Notes: generated from the letters alone by a model not told the origin. A stretch of DNA of 64,000 bases from Terriglobia bacterium (GCA_021325235.1 JAJPHN010000015.1:62001-126000); one strand, 5' to 3'. Shown: positions 17,913 through 28,280, counted from the first letter of the stretch. Program-made: numbers and translations.

Positions 17913-20099
17913 ATGGCCACAGTTCAGCCCACTTCTGCCGATGTGATCGAAATCGGCAATGAATTCTACATCCGGGCGCAGTCCTCATTGGCCCACAGCC
18001 AGAACCGGGTATTACTGCATGGCGACACGTTCGGAATCTTCGACCAATACGGGGATATTCAGCCGTATTGGTCGGGAGAACAGGGCCTCTTTCATCGCGA
18101 CACACGCTATCTCTCGAAACTAGAGTTGCGCATTTCGGGCTGCCGTCCGCTGCTGCTTAGCTCCAGCGTCCGGGATGACAACATTCTTCTCTCGGTCGAT
18201 CTGACGAATCCCGATCTAACCCTCCCATCGGGTCAGTTACTGCCACGAGGGACGATTCACATCTATCGCTGTAAGTTTCTGAGCGACGGAACTTGCTTCG
18301 AGAAGTTTGTGATTCACAACTTCAGCGAGTTTTGCGTGAATCTCGATCTCAGCTTCGCATTCTACGCGGATTTTTCAGATATCTTCGAGGTGCGAGGGAA
18401 CAAACGGAATCAGCGCGGCCGAAGATTACTTCCAGAAATTCTCAACGACAGCATCGTGCTCGGGTATCAAGGCTTAGACCATATCATCCGCCGCACCAAC
18501 ATTCATTGCTCTCCGGCGCCATCGTCTGTCTCCGAGAACGGGTTCAATATACCAATCACACTTGAACCCCATCAGGACCTTGCGCTTTCTCTGACGATCA
18601 CCTGCGAAAGCAATGGTTCCGAACGGACCGCGACCGGTTACGATCGCGCGCTGGCAGCTATCACAGAGGAGCGGACCAAAGACCCACTCGCCCAGGTCGA
18701 TATTTACACATCGAATGAACAATTCAATGATTGGCTGAACCGATCGGTTGCGGATCTCCAGATGCTCGTTTCGAATACCGCGTTTGGACCTTATCCTTAT
18801 GCTGGAGTGCCCTGGTTTAGCACAGTCTTTGGGCGAGATGGACTTATCACGGCACTCGAGACGCTTTGGATTGCACCGGCTCTCGCCAAAGGTGTTCTTG
18901 CGTATCTGGCGGCGACGCAGGCCACGACGAAAGATCGGCGTCGCGATTCTGAGGCGGGGAAAATCCTGCACGAAATGCGCCAGGGAGAGATGGCGTTGCT
19001 CGACGAAGTTCCGTTCGGCCGGTATTACGGCAGCGTCGATTCAACGCCTCTGTTCGTTCTTCTCGCGGGCGCGTACTACGAAAGAACGGCGGATCTTGAA
19101 TTTTTGCATAGTATCTGGGCCAATATCGAGGCGGCATTGCAGTGGATCGACGTTTTCGGAGATCTTGATGGCGATGGTTTTGTTGAATATGCTCGTCAGT
19201 CCGATTCAGGCCTGCTGCAACAAGGTTGGAAGGACTCGCAGGATTCGGTTTTCCATGCCGATGGGCAGATCGCAAAAGGGCCGATTGCTCTTTGCGAAGT
19301 GCAGGCGTATGTATACGCCGCAAAATCCAAGATCGCAACCGTAGCCGAATGTTTGGGCTTCCCAGAAACAGCCGAGCGTCTAAAATCGCAAGCAGCCGCT
19401 TTGCGAGACAACTTCGAAAAGGCTTTCTGGGCTGATGACCTTTGCATGTATGCGTTGGCGCTAGATGGAGACAAGCGGCCATGCCGTGTTCGCAGTTCAA
19501 ATGCCGGCCAATGCCTGTTCTCTGGTATTGCCCCGCTAGGCCGGCACCGGCAAATAAGAGAAGCTCTCCTGTCGCCGTTTCTTTTCTCGGGATGGGGAGT
19601 GCGAACCCTGGCAACCAACGAGCGGCGTTATAACCCGATGTCTTATCACAACGGCTCCGTTTGGCCGCACGATAACGCCATGGTCGCGTTTGGCGACACG
19701 GCCTTTCGGGACAAGGAACTCGCGACGAAAATCCTTTCCGGGTTTCTTGACTTGTCGATCTTCACCGAGTTGCACCGGCTGCCGGAATTGATATGCGGCT
19801 TTCCCCGGCACGCAGGTAAAGGGCCGACTCTGTATCCGGTTGCGTGCTCGCCCCAGGCCTGGGCTTCTGGCGCCGTGTTCATGGTCTTGCAGGCATGCTT
19901 AGGTTTATCGATTGACGCCCGCAATTCGCGGCTATATCTCTATCACACAGCGCTCCCCGAGGCCGTACCTTCGGTTCGGATACGCAACCTGCGCGTCGGT
20001 AATGCGAATCTTGATGTTATGTTCGAGCGCTACGGGCAAACGGTCGGTGTGAATATTCTTCGGCGGCAAGGTGACATTGAGGTGATTGCGACTAAGTAG
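17913..20099 (+). CDS. amylo-alpha-1,6-glucosidase / glycogen-debranching-type enzyme
   Basis: A 728-residue cytoplasmic enzyme. The N-terminal beta-sandwich domain (about 15-230, LFHRDTRYLSKLEL) is followed by an (alpha/alpha)6 catalytic barrel. Conserved stretches are PWFSTVFGRDGLITALETLW, LLQQGWKDSQDSVFHADG, and YHNGSVWPHDNAMVAFG. The length and domain order match bacterial debranching-like glucosidases that hydrolyse alpha-1,6 branches. It is probably in an operon with the upstream GT4 gene. The hairpin at 20147-20182 follows its stop. Confidence 0.92.
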   Translation: MATVQPTSADVIEIGNEFYIRAQSSLAHSQNRVLLHGDTFGIFDQYGDIQPYWSGEQGLFHRDTRYLSKLELRISGCRPLLLSSSVRDDNILLSVDLTNPDLTLPSGQLLPRGTIHIYRCKFLSDGTCFEKFVIHNFSEFCVNLDLSFAFYADFSDIFEVRGNKRNQRGRRLLPEILNDSIVLGYQGLDHIIRRTNIHCSPAPSSVSENGFNIPITLEPHQDLALSLTITCESNGSERTATGYDRALAAITEERTKDPLAQVDIYTSNEQFNDWLNRSVADLQMLVSNTAFGPYPYAGVPWFSTVFGRDGLITALETLWIAPALAKGVLAYLAATQATTKDRRRDSEAGKILHEMRQGEMALLDEVPFGRYYGSVDSTPLFVLLAGAYYERTADLEFLHSIWANIEAALQWIDVFGDLDGDGFVEYARQSDSGLLQQGWKDSQDSVFHADGQIAKGPIALCEVQAYVYAAKSKIATVAECLGFPETAERLKSQAAALRDNFEKAFWADDLCMYALALDGDKRPCRVRSSNAGQCLFSGIAPLGRHRQIREALLSPFLFSGWGVRTLATNERRYNPMSYHNGSVWPHDNAMVAFGDTAFRDKELATKILSGFLDLSIFTELHRLPELICGFPRHAGKGPTLYPVACSPQAWASGAVFMVLQACLGLSIDARNSRLYLYHTALPEAVPSVRIRNLRVGNANLDVMFERYGQTVGVNILRRQGDIEVIATK

Positions 20100-20146
20100 A
20101 CCTGGGGGACGACTGGTCCAAGAAAGTTATCGGCGTTGCAGCCGGG

Positions 20147-20182
20147 CTTGCTCTCCAGCCGAGGCAGCGTCCGGAGAGCAAG
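20147..20182. terminator. bidirectional hairpin between convergent genes
   Basis: CTTGCTCTCC and GGAGAGCAAG pair perfectly around a 16-base loop, between the debranching enzyme (+) and the PEGA protein (-). The position suits a terminator for both strands; no long T-run accompanies it. Confidence 0.55.
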
Positions 20183-20216
20183 GGCCGCCAGAACGCCGAA
20201 CTGTAGTGGATGGCAC

Positions 20217-20585
20217 TTATGCTTCCACACGCAGATGAACAGTTTGCCCAGCCGCTACATATACGCGTTGTGAGTAGATCGTCTCATTGTGTTCCCGGAT
20301 CTGCAGGTCATAAGTGCCGGGAGGCAGGTGCAAGCTCTTATCATGCTGCGTATTTCCAACATAGGCCCCGTTGATAAAGATATCCCCGTCCTTTACTTTC
20401 GCATCCAGCTTGATGGTGCCGGTTGCCGGATAGACATAGTAAGGCACGGGCGCCCACCAATACGGTCCCCAGTACGAGACCACGGGAGCTCCGATAATCA
20501 CGGCTCCGCGAATAATGGCGGCCGAAGCGCTGACGGGTGCAAACAACATCGCTGCAATGGTTAGCATCAGCAATACTCTTTTCAT
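20217..20585 (-). CDS. PEGA-domain exported protein
   Basis: A 122-residue protein. It has a signal peptide (MKRVLLMLTIAAMLFAPVSA), a Trp/Tyr/Pro-rich linker (WGPYWWAPVPYYVYP) and a C-terminal PEGA-like beta domain: VKDGDIFINGAYVGNT, LHLPPGTYDLQIRE and AAGQTVHLRVEA. PEGA domains are small surface modules found on many envelope proteins. The start is ATG 20585 with AAAGGAGG upstream. The tandem HdeD-like gene lies further upstream on the same strand, separated by about 190 bases. Confidence 0.85.
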   Translation of the reverse strand: MKRVLLMLTIAAMLFAPVSASAAIIRGAVIIGAPVVSYWGPYWWAPVPYYVYPATGTIKLDAKVKDGDIFINGAYVGNTQHDKSLHLPPGTYDLQIREHNETIYSQRVYVAAGQTVHLRVEA

Positions 20586-20778
20586 GTTCTTGGACCTCCT
20601 TTCTTGGTGTCTCCACATTTTCTGATGGCAATTCAAATTCCAAGGTCGCATTTCGGATTTGAATAGCTTAGGGCCATACGACCGCCCAGAATTCCACCAC
20701 CATGGTTGAATTCGGCCACACCTGGGATAAGAAAAGCCAACTGTCAGGCGTCTGGGCTGAACCGAGCGCAACCGAGTC

Positions 20779-21462
20779 TCACCCGATCCCGCCCCGAGGC
20801 TTCGTTGGATGATGCAGGCATAGTGTCGCATCTTCCAGTTGGGCCACCCAGCAGCACAGACGGCGCGTATTGTAGTAACTCTGCGATGCAGGCGGCGCGA
20901 GCTTCCGAAGGGCAAACGCCAGCATGATCTGCGACCAGCCCGTAATGAGCAGGTCAATCCCGATAAACAGACCGATGACCCAGAGCGCCGAAGCCGGCCA
21001 GTGCAGCCAGATCAGAATCCCCAGAACCACGTTGACGATACCGCTCAGCAGAATCCACGGCCAGCCCTGAACGGGTGCCACGCTGGCCGCGATGATCCGA
21101 AAGATTCCTGTGACCAGGAAGTAGGCCGCCATCAGCAGCGTCAAAACCAGCGCTCCGGCCAGCGGGCTGAGTAACAGCAAAATACCCACGACAATCCAAA
21201 GCACGGCGTTCAGCACATGCAACCACATGTGCCCCGTACGCCGGTGTCGGAAAGCCTGCACCGCTTGGGCAATGCCGGCAATCAGCAGCACCCAGCCGAA
21301 AAACACCATCGAAGCCACCGTCACTGCAAAGGCATCCCCAATGGCAAAGAGCCCGAGAATGACCAGCAAAATTCCAATGGTGAGCAGCCATTTCCAGTGC
21401 CGCCCGATTTCGCCGAACGGATCGAAATAGCTCAGAAACGAAGTGCAAGTCGGCTGATCCAT
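20779..21462 (-). CDS. HdeD/DUF308 family membrane protein
   Basis: A 227-residue inner-membrane protein with six helices in three pairs, as in HdeD. Key stretches are WKWLLTIGILLVILGLFAIG, VFFGWVLLIAGIAQAVQAF, NAVLWIVVGILLLLSPLAGA and LLSGIVNVVLGILIW. The last 40 residues are a soluble tail. I choose ATG 21462, which has AAAGGAGGG ten bases upstream. HdeD is an acid-stress membrane protein in enterobacteria and also occurs in mobile heat-resistance loci together with Hsp20 and FtsH. Confidence 0.88.
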   Translation of the reverse strand: MDQPTCTSFLSYFDPFGEIGRHWKWLLTIGILLVILGLFAIGDAFAVTVASMVFFGWVLLIAGIAQAVQAFRHRRTGHMWLHVLNAVLWIVVGILLLLSPLAGALVLTLLMAAYFLVTGIFRIIAASVAPVQGWPWILLSGIVNVVLGILIWLHWPASALWVIGLFIGIDLLITGWSQIMLAFALRKLAPPASQSYYNTRRLCCWVAQLEDATLCLHHPTKPRGGIG

Positions 21463-21523
21463 GCCGATTACCCTCCTTTGGCAGATAAACAGGGTCAGCG
21501 AGCCGCCCGATGTGTGTGTCCAT

Positions 21524-22969
21524 TCAACAGACGTTCGCAGCTTCAAAATGTGTTGGGCGAATGGTATTGCGTTTGGGCTCAAGGCGCGCAACTAAGATCG
21601 TCTGGTCATCCTGAGCCTGTTCTTGCCCAAGAAAGACCCGTACATCGGCGAGTATAGCTTCGCAGATCTCGGTTGGCGATTTAGCCCAGTTTGATTCAAT
21701 GGCTTCGATCAGCCGGTCTTGGCCAAATTCCTGCTGTCGAGAGTCGCTCGCTTCGACAATGCCATCCGAATACACAACCAAAACATCGTCCGCTTGCACC
21801 GTGATTTCAGCTTGCTCATAGCGGGCGCTCGGTAAGACCCCCATGACCGGACCGGTGCTATCCAATCGCAGAATCTCTCTCTTCTCGGTGCTTCGGCGAA
21901 TCAGCAGCGGAGACGGATGTCCGGCGTTGATGTAAGTCAAAGTGCCTTCCTCCGCGTTGAAATAAGACCAGAACAGTGTCACGAATCGTTCGCGTGCTGT
22001 CTTTAGGCATAAAAATTGATTCAACCGCTCGGCCGCCTGTTCATGGTGGAGCGCTGAAGCCATTGTGCCGCTGGCGCGCACGATTCCCTGAACAACGCCC
22101 ATCATCAGTGCCGCTGGGAGGCCCTTCCCCGTTACATCTCCCAATATGAGCGCCGTCTCGCCTTTATCGCTCTCGAAGACGTCATAAAGATCGCCACCTA
22201 CCTGCCAAGCCGGGATACATTGCGCCGCAAATTGAATTTGGCCTCTGGCGGAGTTTTCGTTAGGAAAGAGATCGAACTGCACGCGCCGCGCGATTGCCAG
22301 TTCTTTTTCGACTTGTTTGCCGCGCACGTAGTTTCCAAAACGAAGGCCCATAATAGTCACCGCCCCGATCAGTGCGAACGCAGCCGCAACACCAACGATC
22401 AAATATTCCCGCAACGGGCCAAAATGCACGGAAATTCCCCTCTCGTACAACGCGATTTCAATGAACTCCGGCGCTGCTGGAACAATCCGGCGCGGCGGCG
22501 ATCCATGGAGGAGATGCTGAGGCAGCAGATTGAGCGTGATGAACACCGGCCCCGATGGCGTCATCTGCTCGCGAGGTCCTGTGGCATCTGGCCCTAGAAG
22601 ACTGCGCAGCATCTCGGCCGAGTACTTAGGGGCGGCATTTGTGCGCCCGCCTTCCGCTACGATTTCGCCGTCTGCCCGAAGAATTCGGATCCACGCGATC
22701 TGTTTCGGAGCGTCCGCTAGGGCATCGTGCAATACCGGTGTCAGTTGGGACGTATCGAAGTTTCGCATTACCCGCGCCATGCGCACAATCGAAGCTGCCA
22801 GACGGGCGCCTTCCCGCTGCGCCTCTTCACGGACCAAGCCATGCACCACATAGCGATAAGTCATTACTGTCTCGACCAGCAGCAACAGGCCTAGCAGTAC
22901 CCCCGCTACAATGGCGCATCGGAACCAGAGATATCTTGAAGGAAGCCGTTCGCGCATAATAAGCCACAC
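21524..22969 (-). CDS. membrane-bound SpoIIE/RsbU-type serine phosphatase
   Basis: A 481-residue protein. A first membrane helix (about 16-38) and a second (about 190-212) flank an extracytoplasmic sensor region. The C-terminal PP2C-type SpoIIE domain has the metal-binding aspartates in VGGDLYDVF, ILGDVTGKGLPAALMMG and VYSDGIVEASD. Such enzymes dephosphorylate an anti-sigma-factor antagonist and so switch on stress genes. The start is GTG 22969 or ATG 22957; neither has a good ribosome site. It is transcribed toward the HdeD-like gene. Confidence 0.9.
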   Translation of the reverse strand: MWLIMRERLPSRYLWFRCAIVAGVLLGLLLLVETVMTYRYVVHGLVREEAQREGARLAASIVRMARVMRNFDTSQLTPVLHDALADAPKQIAWIRILRADGEIVAEGGRTNAAPKYSAEMLRSLLGPDATGPREQMTPSGPVFITLNLLPQHLLHGSPPRRIVPAAPEFIEIALYERGISVHFGPLREYLIVGVAAAFALIGAVTIMGLRFGNYVRGKQVEKELAIARRVQFDLFPNENSARGQIQFAAQCIPAWQVGGDLYDVFESDKGETALILGDVTGKGLPAALMMGVVQGIVRASGTMASALHHEQAAERLNQFLCLKTARERFVTLFWSYFNAEEGTLTYINAGHPSPLLIRRSTEKREILRLDSTGPVMGVLPSARYEQAEITVQADDVLVVYSDGIVEASDSRQQEFGQDRLIEAIESNWAKSPTEICEAILADVRVFLGQEQAQDDQTILVARLEPKRNTIRPTHFEAANVC

Positions 22970-23232
22970 CCGAACACAGTAATCGCTCTTTACTTGTAGG
23001 ACTGCGACGCCCTACGCGCAAGTTACTTTGAAAGATCTGCGGCACGTTCGCTCTTCATCCGCTTTCGCAATGAAGGGGTTCTGACATGATTAGCGTTGTC
23101 GGGCGCGCTCCTGGCATCCAAGCGGCTTCCGAACCGGTCCGACGTTGGGCGGTTGCCCTTTAGGGGAATCCCGAACGGTCTTCACATCTAAACGAACCCA
23201 GCGGTTTACGCTTAAAGGCAGGGTGGAAGCGC

Positions 23233-24190
23233 ATGCCTGAATCGATTAGCAAATCGCCCGCCCGGCTATGAAGGGGAGGGGAGGATCATACCGCGTCCAC
23301 TCTTCGAGGCAGTCGTTTCGACGCTTCAGGAGCCACTTATCATCCTTCGAGGCGATCTGACGGTGGAGGGCGCGAACGCGGCTTTCTACGAGCACTTCAA
23401 AGTAGATGGAGAGTATACAATAAACGGACCCGTCTACGAGCTGGGAAACGGTGAGTGGGATATTCCGGAATTGCGGGACCTGCTTCTCAAGCTGTTGCAA
23501 GGGGATTCCATGGTGATGGGCTATCGGGTCGATCATGAATTCCAGCAGATTGGCCGGCGTGTTCTTCTCTTGAATGCACACAGATTGGACACCGCACAGA
23601 ATGCAAATTCGATCGTGCTCACGTTTTCGCGATAACACGGAGGTTGAGTTTGCAAAGGAATACGCCGAGAAGGTCATAGATGCGCTTCGTGATCCATTCC
23701 TGATCCCGACTGGGATCTACGTGTGAAATGAGCAAACCGCCAGTTCTATGACAAATTCGGCGTGGCACCCGACGAAACAGAGGGGCAGTTCATCTATGAT
23801 CTCGGAAACAAACAGTGGGATATACCGAGGCTGCGGGAACTGCTTGGACATATCCTGCCAAATAATTCCACGTTCGATGACTTCGAAGTTCAGCACGACT
23901 TTGAAACCCTCGGACATTGAGTCATGCTGCTCAATGCTCGGCGCGTAGACCACCTGAAGGTGATGATCCTGCTGGTGATTGCGGATGTCACCGATGCCAG
24001 GCGCGCTGCCGAGCAGCAGAAGGTGCTGCTTGGCGAATTGCAGCGCCGCGTCAAGAACCTGCTGATGAATGTGCGAGCGCTTTGGCAGCTCACAGCTCAG
24101 GGATCGTCAACACTGGAAGGTTTCACGAAGGCTTTCGATGATCGACTCGACGCGATGGCACGAACTCAGGATCTGCTGGTCAGAGGCGTC
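23233..24190 (+). pseudogene. decayed sensor histidine kinase (tandem PAS + HisKA_2/HWE region)
   Basis: Fragments in different frames line up as one kinase. A first PAS (from about 23290) reads LFEAVVSTLQEPLIILRG to ELGNGEWDIPELRDLLLKLL. A linker at 23650 (EFAKEYAEKVIDALRDPFLI) leads to a second PAS (YDLGNKQWDIPRLRELLGHI, then DFETLGH and a stop). The dimerisation part follows: VLLGELQRRVKNLLMNVRAL and EGFTKAFDDRLDAMARTQDL. The kinase then ends abruptly near 24190, with no ATP-binding domain. Several frameshifts and stops make it non-functional. The two PAS domains are clearly related to each other. Confidence 0.7.
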
Positions 24191-24211
24191 GGCCTTCGGG
24201 TTTGTTGTTCA

Positions 24212-24600
24212 CTACTCTTCCTTCCCTTCTCCGTCGAGAGCTTGTGGGTCGAGACCGGCGTGGCCGGTCGGAAACCCGATGCGTCGTTTCGGTTCTGCGA
24301 TCGCTTCGATCAAGTACTGAATGGTTTGAAAAACCGCCTCGATCTGCTGGCCCTGTTCTTCCTGTTTCGAGCGCAGCTCCTCTAACTGCCGGGCCAGGTC
24401 CTCGTGCAAGATCGGCAGTTGCCGCAAGCGCACGAACGTGCGCATGATAGCGATATTCACTTCAATCGCTCGCTTGCTTCGCAGCACGGAGCTGAGCATG
24501 GCGATTCCCTGCTCTGTAAAGGCATACGGCGGATAGCGGCGGCCGCCCTAGACCTCATTTGAGGTCGCAATTTGCGACCTCAAGTTTTCGTTCTCCGCTG
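24212..24600 (-). pseudogene. ORF6N-type DNA-binding protein, C-terminal remnant with in-frame stop
   Basis: Reading leftwards from about 24600, LRSQIATSNEV meets an in-frame TAG. The same frame then continues with GGRRYPPYAFTEQGIAMLSS, RAIEVNIAIMRTFVRLRQL and a coiled-coil tail (RQLEELRSKQEEQGQQ) ending in RRIGF and an acidic tail. This is the conserved end of ORF6N-domain proteins, which are usually phage-related regulators of 150-200 residues. The N-terminal half is missing. The downstream part could be translated from ATG 24499, but without its DNA-binding core. Confidence 0.65.
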
Positions 24601-25005
24601 GGGTGAGCCTTGACGTGGCAAATTGGGTGGCGGTAAGCGTTGCTTCCCAAAACCCATTGATCCAGCTTATTTAGGGATGGTCAGCACTCGGCGCATGACC
24701 ACTATATTCGATCTTTCGATTTGAGGCGGTATTGAATACGTGGTCTTCGTTTGCGGGAGCGTTGGTGGGGCGTGTGAGATTGAAACGCAGGCGAAAGGTG
24801 TTCCAAAGCCTTAGGGAACTTGCTTTCTTTGAACTTGCCGGTCAAGGTAAAGTCGGCATTTCCGTACTCTGTTGATTCCAGTTTTGCGTGCCGAGATGTG
24901 CTCCGGATGGCCACAAAGGAAACTCGTTGATTGTCGAGGGACCGTCAGGTGTGTGGAAGACCTCGACACAGCGGGTCGTCAACCTACCCGGTTCGGTTCA
25001 AATCT
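24601..25005. other. intergenic stretch without a recognisable gene
   Basis: Short frames occur on both strands but lack ribosome sites or domain signatures. The right end forms the leader of the PadR gene at 25029. Confidence 0.4.
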
Positions 25006-25020
25006 GGGTAGAATGTCTAC
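25006..25020. promoter_or_regulatory. putative PadR operator
   Basis: GGGTAGAATGTCTAC contains the short dyad GTAGA-N3-TCTAC and ends eight bases before the PadR start. The same GGGTAGAAT(A/G)TCT core occurs upstream of the near-identical PadR gene at 43184-43540, which supports a regulator site. Confidence 0.45.
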
Positions 25021-25028
25021 GAAGGCCC

Positions 25029-25382
25029 ATGGCCAAATCTTCCACCCGAATCGAACTGCTGCAAGGCACGTTGGACATGTTGATCCTGCGCACGTTGCTG
25101 TTTGGTCCTTCACATGGCCATCAGATCGCGAAGCACATTCAGCGAACCACCGAAGAGATTCTCCAAGTCGAACGCGGGTCACTTTATCCGGCACTTCACC
25201 GGCTAGAACGGAAGGGCTGGATTGCGGCGAAGTGGGAACTTGCCGGGAAAGACTTGAAGCGCGAATTCAAATATTACCGGCTCACCGCGACAGGAAAGAA
25301 ACAGCTCGTGGCGGAGGAGTCGAAATGGAAGCAATTCACCGGTGCGATTGCGCGGGTCATGTGGCCGGCTGAGGAAGGGTGA
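25029..25382 (+). CDS. PadR-family transcriptional repressor
   Basis: A 117-residue winged-helix repressor: RIELLQGTLDMLILRTLLFG, SHGHQIAKHIQRTTEE, GSLYPALHRLERKGWIAAKW, and EFKYYRLTATGKKQL. It is nearly the same protein as the PadR at 43184-43540. I choose ATG 25029 (MAKSSTR), by comparison with that paralogue; longer frames read through the operator region. Its TGA is one base from the ATG of the permease gene that follows, so the two form a translationally linked pair, although the permease is now frameshifted. Confidence 0.92.
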   Translation: MAKSSTRIELLQGTLDMLILRTLLFGPSHGHQIAKHIQRTTEEILQVERGSLYPALHRLERKGWIAAKWELAGKDLKREFKYYRLTATGKKQLVAEESKWKQFTGAIARVMWPAEEG

Positions 25383-25383
25383 A

Positions 25384-28011
25384 ATGCGCTGGCCGCTAGG
25401 AAAAAAACGCGAACAGAACCTGGAGCGTGAACTCCGCTCGCATCTGCAATTGGAGGCCGAAGAGCAACTGGAGCGAGGGTTGTCGTTGGAACAGGCTCAG
25501 TACACCGCTCAGCGCGTTCTCGGCAACAAGACTCTGCTGAAAGAGGAGATGCGCGAAATGTGGCGATGGACATCGTTGGAACGTTTCTGGCAAGATCTGC
25601 GCTACGCGGTTCGTGTGCTGCGAAAGAATTTGGGGTTCAGTGCCGCTGCGGTGCTGTCTCTTGCGTTAGGCATCGGCGCAAACACGGCAATTTTCAGTCT
25701 CGTTGACGGCCTTTGGATGCGCTCGATGGCGGTACCGAGGTCCAACGAGATAGTTCGGCTATTCTCGACAACCAGTCAAAATCCCGAAGACACGTTCTCT
25801 TACCTCGAATACCTTGCATTGAAAGATCAAGCCCGTGGCTTTCAGGGTCTTGTCGCGCGTGGCGGACGCGGCATACAGCTGCCAAATAAAGACGGAACAT
25901 CGGAGCTGCACACCGTCAATGTCGTTTCGGATAACTTGTTTAGCGCCCTTGGAATCCAACCGCTCGCGGGCCGTATATTTACGCCTGCTGATAAAGACCT
26001 GTTGAATCACGAACCGGTCGCCGTCTTGGGAAATAGCTTCTGGAAGCGCCGTTTTGGAAGTGATCGTGGCATCGTAGGTCAACAAATCGAATTCCAGCGC
26101 GGGAACCAAAGAGTTCTCTTTACGGTCCTCGGCGTGCTGCCGGAAACATTTCGCGATCGATAACGGCGAGGACCGGGATATCTGGCTTCCCACCCAATCC
26201 TGGCTCCGCGTCGCCGGAGCTGGCGATCTTGAAGATCGGGGGTTTCGCTGGTTTCGAGTGCTTGGCCGCCTCCGGCCCGGAGTTTCCGTTCGTGCGGCGA
26301 ATGCGCAGGTCGAGCTGATTGCGCGCCGCCTCGCTTCCGAGTGGCCGGCGACGAACCGTGGAAGGAACGGGCGCGTTGTATCCGATCTTAGTTATCGCTT
26401 AGAACTCGCCGGCACAAAGGGGCTGGTTCTGCTTTGCGCTGTGCTGCTGCTTGTGCTTTTGTCTTCGGTGAATGTAGCAAACCTGCTTCTCGCAAGAGGG
26501 GCACGCCGTGCCAGAGAGATTGCGGTCCGCATCTCGCTAGGAGCGCGCCGATTGCGGATCGTCCGGCAGCTCATGACAGAAAACATCCTGCTGGGCTTCG
26601 TGGGATTGCTTGGTGGTCTTGGCCTAGGGATGGCGCTCATCAGATTGCTGCCCTCATTGCTGGTGCAGGCCCCCGCGCTCCAGCCGGAGCTGACCTTCTA
26701 CCTCGATTCGCGTGTTCTGGGCTTCAGCGTTTTGGTTTCGCTCGCCACTATCTTTTTCTTTGGTTTGGCGCCGGCGTGGCGTACATCGAAATTGAGTCTT
26801 GTAGCGGCCCTGAAGGAGCGGACTGCTTCCGCAGACTTGACAGGTCGTCGCTTACAACCGCGGCATTGGCTCTCCATTAGCCAAATCGGTGTTTCTTTGG
26901 TTCTGCTGGCCGGAACGGGGCTCATGGTTCGCAGCTTCGTCAATACACGCACGCTCGATTACGGCATTACTCGAAGACCGCTGCTCGACGTCTGGGTCTC
27001 GGCGTCAGGATTGCAAGCGCCAGTACTTTATCGAGAGGCTCTGGACCGTATTCGCGAGTTTCCATCCGCAAAAAAGATCGCATGTGCCTCTCGCGCCCCT
27101 CTGAGCCTTTCCGAAGGCGGCATGTCGCAAGTGGTCACGTTTCCCGACCGCCCCAAACGGCCAGTCAACCCCTCGAAATCAAGTACAACAGCATCAGCTC
27201 GAATTACCTGAACGTAATGGGTACCCGGGTCCTTAGCGACCGTGGATTTGATGACACAGATCAGAGCGACGGCCCGTCCGTCGTTCTTATAAGCGAGACA
27301 ATGGCCCACCGCTTCTGGGGACAAGAGAATCCGATCGGCAAACTGATTCACCTCAAGAGTGCTGGCGGCCGGGATTACCGCATCGTCGGAATCGTGGAGG
27401 ATGTCCCGATTAACGAGATCGGCGAGCGACGTGAGCCTTATTTCTACCTGCCTTACTGGCGCAATCCCACCGACAGCATGACCTTCGTCATCGAAACCGA
27501 CGGTAATCCACTTTCTCTCGCACAGCCGGTCCGGCGGAAATTGATTTCGCTCAGTCACGAACTCGATCCCTTCATGATCACCACACAGCAGCAGCTCGTG
27601 GCTTACTCTTCCGGCCCGTATCAAATGACTGCGGAACTAGTATCTACGCTAGGCACTTTGGGCCTCCTGCTTACTGCTGTCGGGCTATACGGCGTAATTT
27701 CGTATGGAGTTACACAACGGACTCGGGAAATTGGAATACGGATGGCGCTGGGTGCAGACCGGAGCACTATTCTGAGATTCGTTTTGGGAGAGTTGGCTGC
27801 TTTGGGGATTCTCGGCTTTGCGCTCGGTATACCTCTGGCGTTGCTTGCGGCGCGATCTGCTTCCGCCATGCTGTTCGGGGTCGCTCCATGGGATGCCACG
27901 GCTTTCTTTGCGGCAGGTGCACTGCTTAGCGTTGTGCTTTTCGTCGCGGGCGCAATACCCGCGCGGCGCGCAGCGCGAATCGATCCAATGGTGGCTCTTC
28001 GTTATGAATGA
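25384..28011 (+). pseudogene. ADOP-type ABC permease with two frameshifts
   Basis: Three frames together give a full ADOP permease of about 870 residues. The first (25384-26163) carries the N-terminal ADOP domain, the first helix and periplasmic domain 1, up to LPETFRDR. The second (to about 27180) carries FRWFRVLGRLRPGVSV, the middle membrane cluster and TISQIGVSL-like SLVLLAGTGLMVRSFV. The third (to 28011) carries YNSISSNYLNVMGTR, the last FtsX unit and the end VDPMVALRYE-type IDPMVALRYE. The crossings are near 26160 and 27170. Everything else is conserved, so the lesions are recent or are sequence errors. Confidence 0.88.
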
Positions 28012-28131
28012 GCGTGGCGCGCTTGTAAGCCTAACAACGGCATATCAAGATCAGAGCGCTCGCAAGTCCTTTTTCGGCGCTGCCGCTCCGGCGCCGAGAC
28101 CGAGTTAGGTTGCACAAACCTTCTTCGATTC

Positions 28132-28280
28132 TGTTGAAAAACTCGGCTTTCACTGACGTGGCGCTTCTCAAGGGGATCAGAAATGTTCGACTCGCAATCC
28201 GCAATCGCTTATAGCGCGTCTAATCGCGTCATTGTTTCAGGCGCAGGTCGCTCAACCCTAGCGAGCTGAGTTTTTCAACA
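28132..28280. mobile_element. short element with terminal inverted repeats (MITE-like)
   Basis: TGTTGAAAAACTCGGC at 28132-28147 and its complement GCTGAGTTTTTCAACA at 28265-28280 match at 15 of 16 positions and bound 149 bases with no coding capacity. TGTTGAAAAACTC-like ends occur on some insertion sequences. No flanking target duplication is evident. It lies between the ADOP pseudogene and the 28319 gene in an otherwise empty 300-base gap. A long-loop terminator between convergent genes is the alternative. Confidence 0.5.

Noticed and set aside
18847-19614. 255-codon minus-strand frame inside the debranching-enzyme gene
   Set aside because: It overlaps conserved catalytic sequence on the other strand and has no domain or ribosome site.
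24702-24914. 70-codon minus-strand frame upstream of padR
   Set aside because: Basic, no domain match and no ribosome site; I could not support it as a gene.
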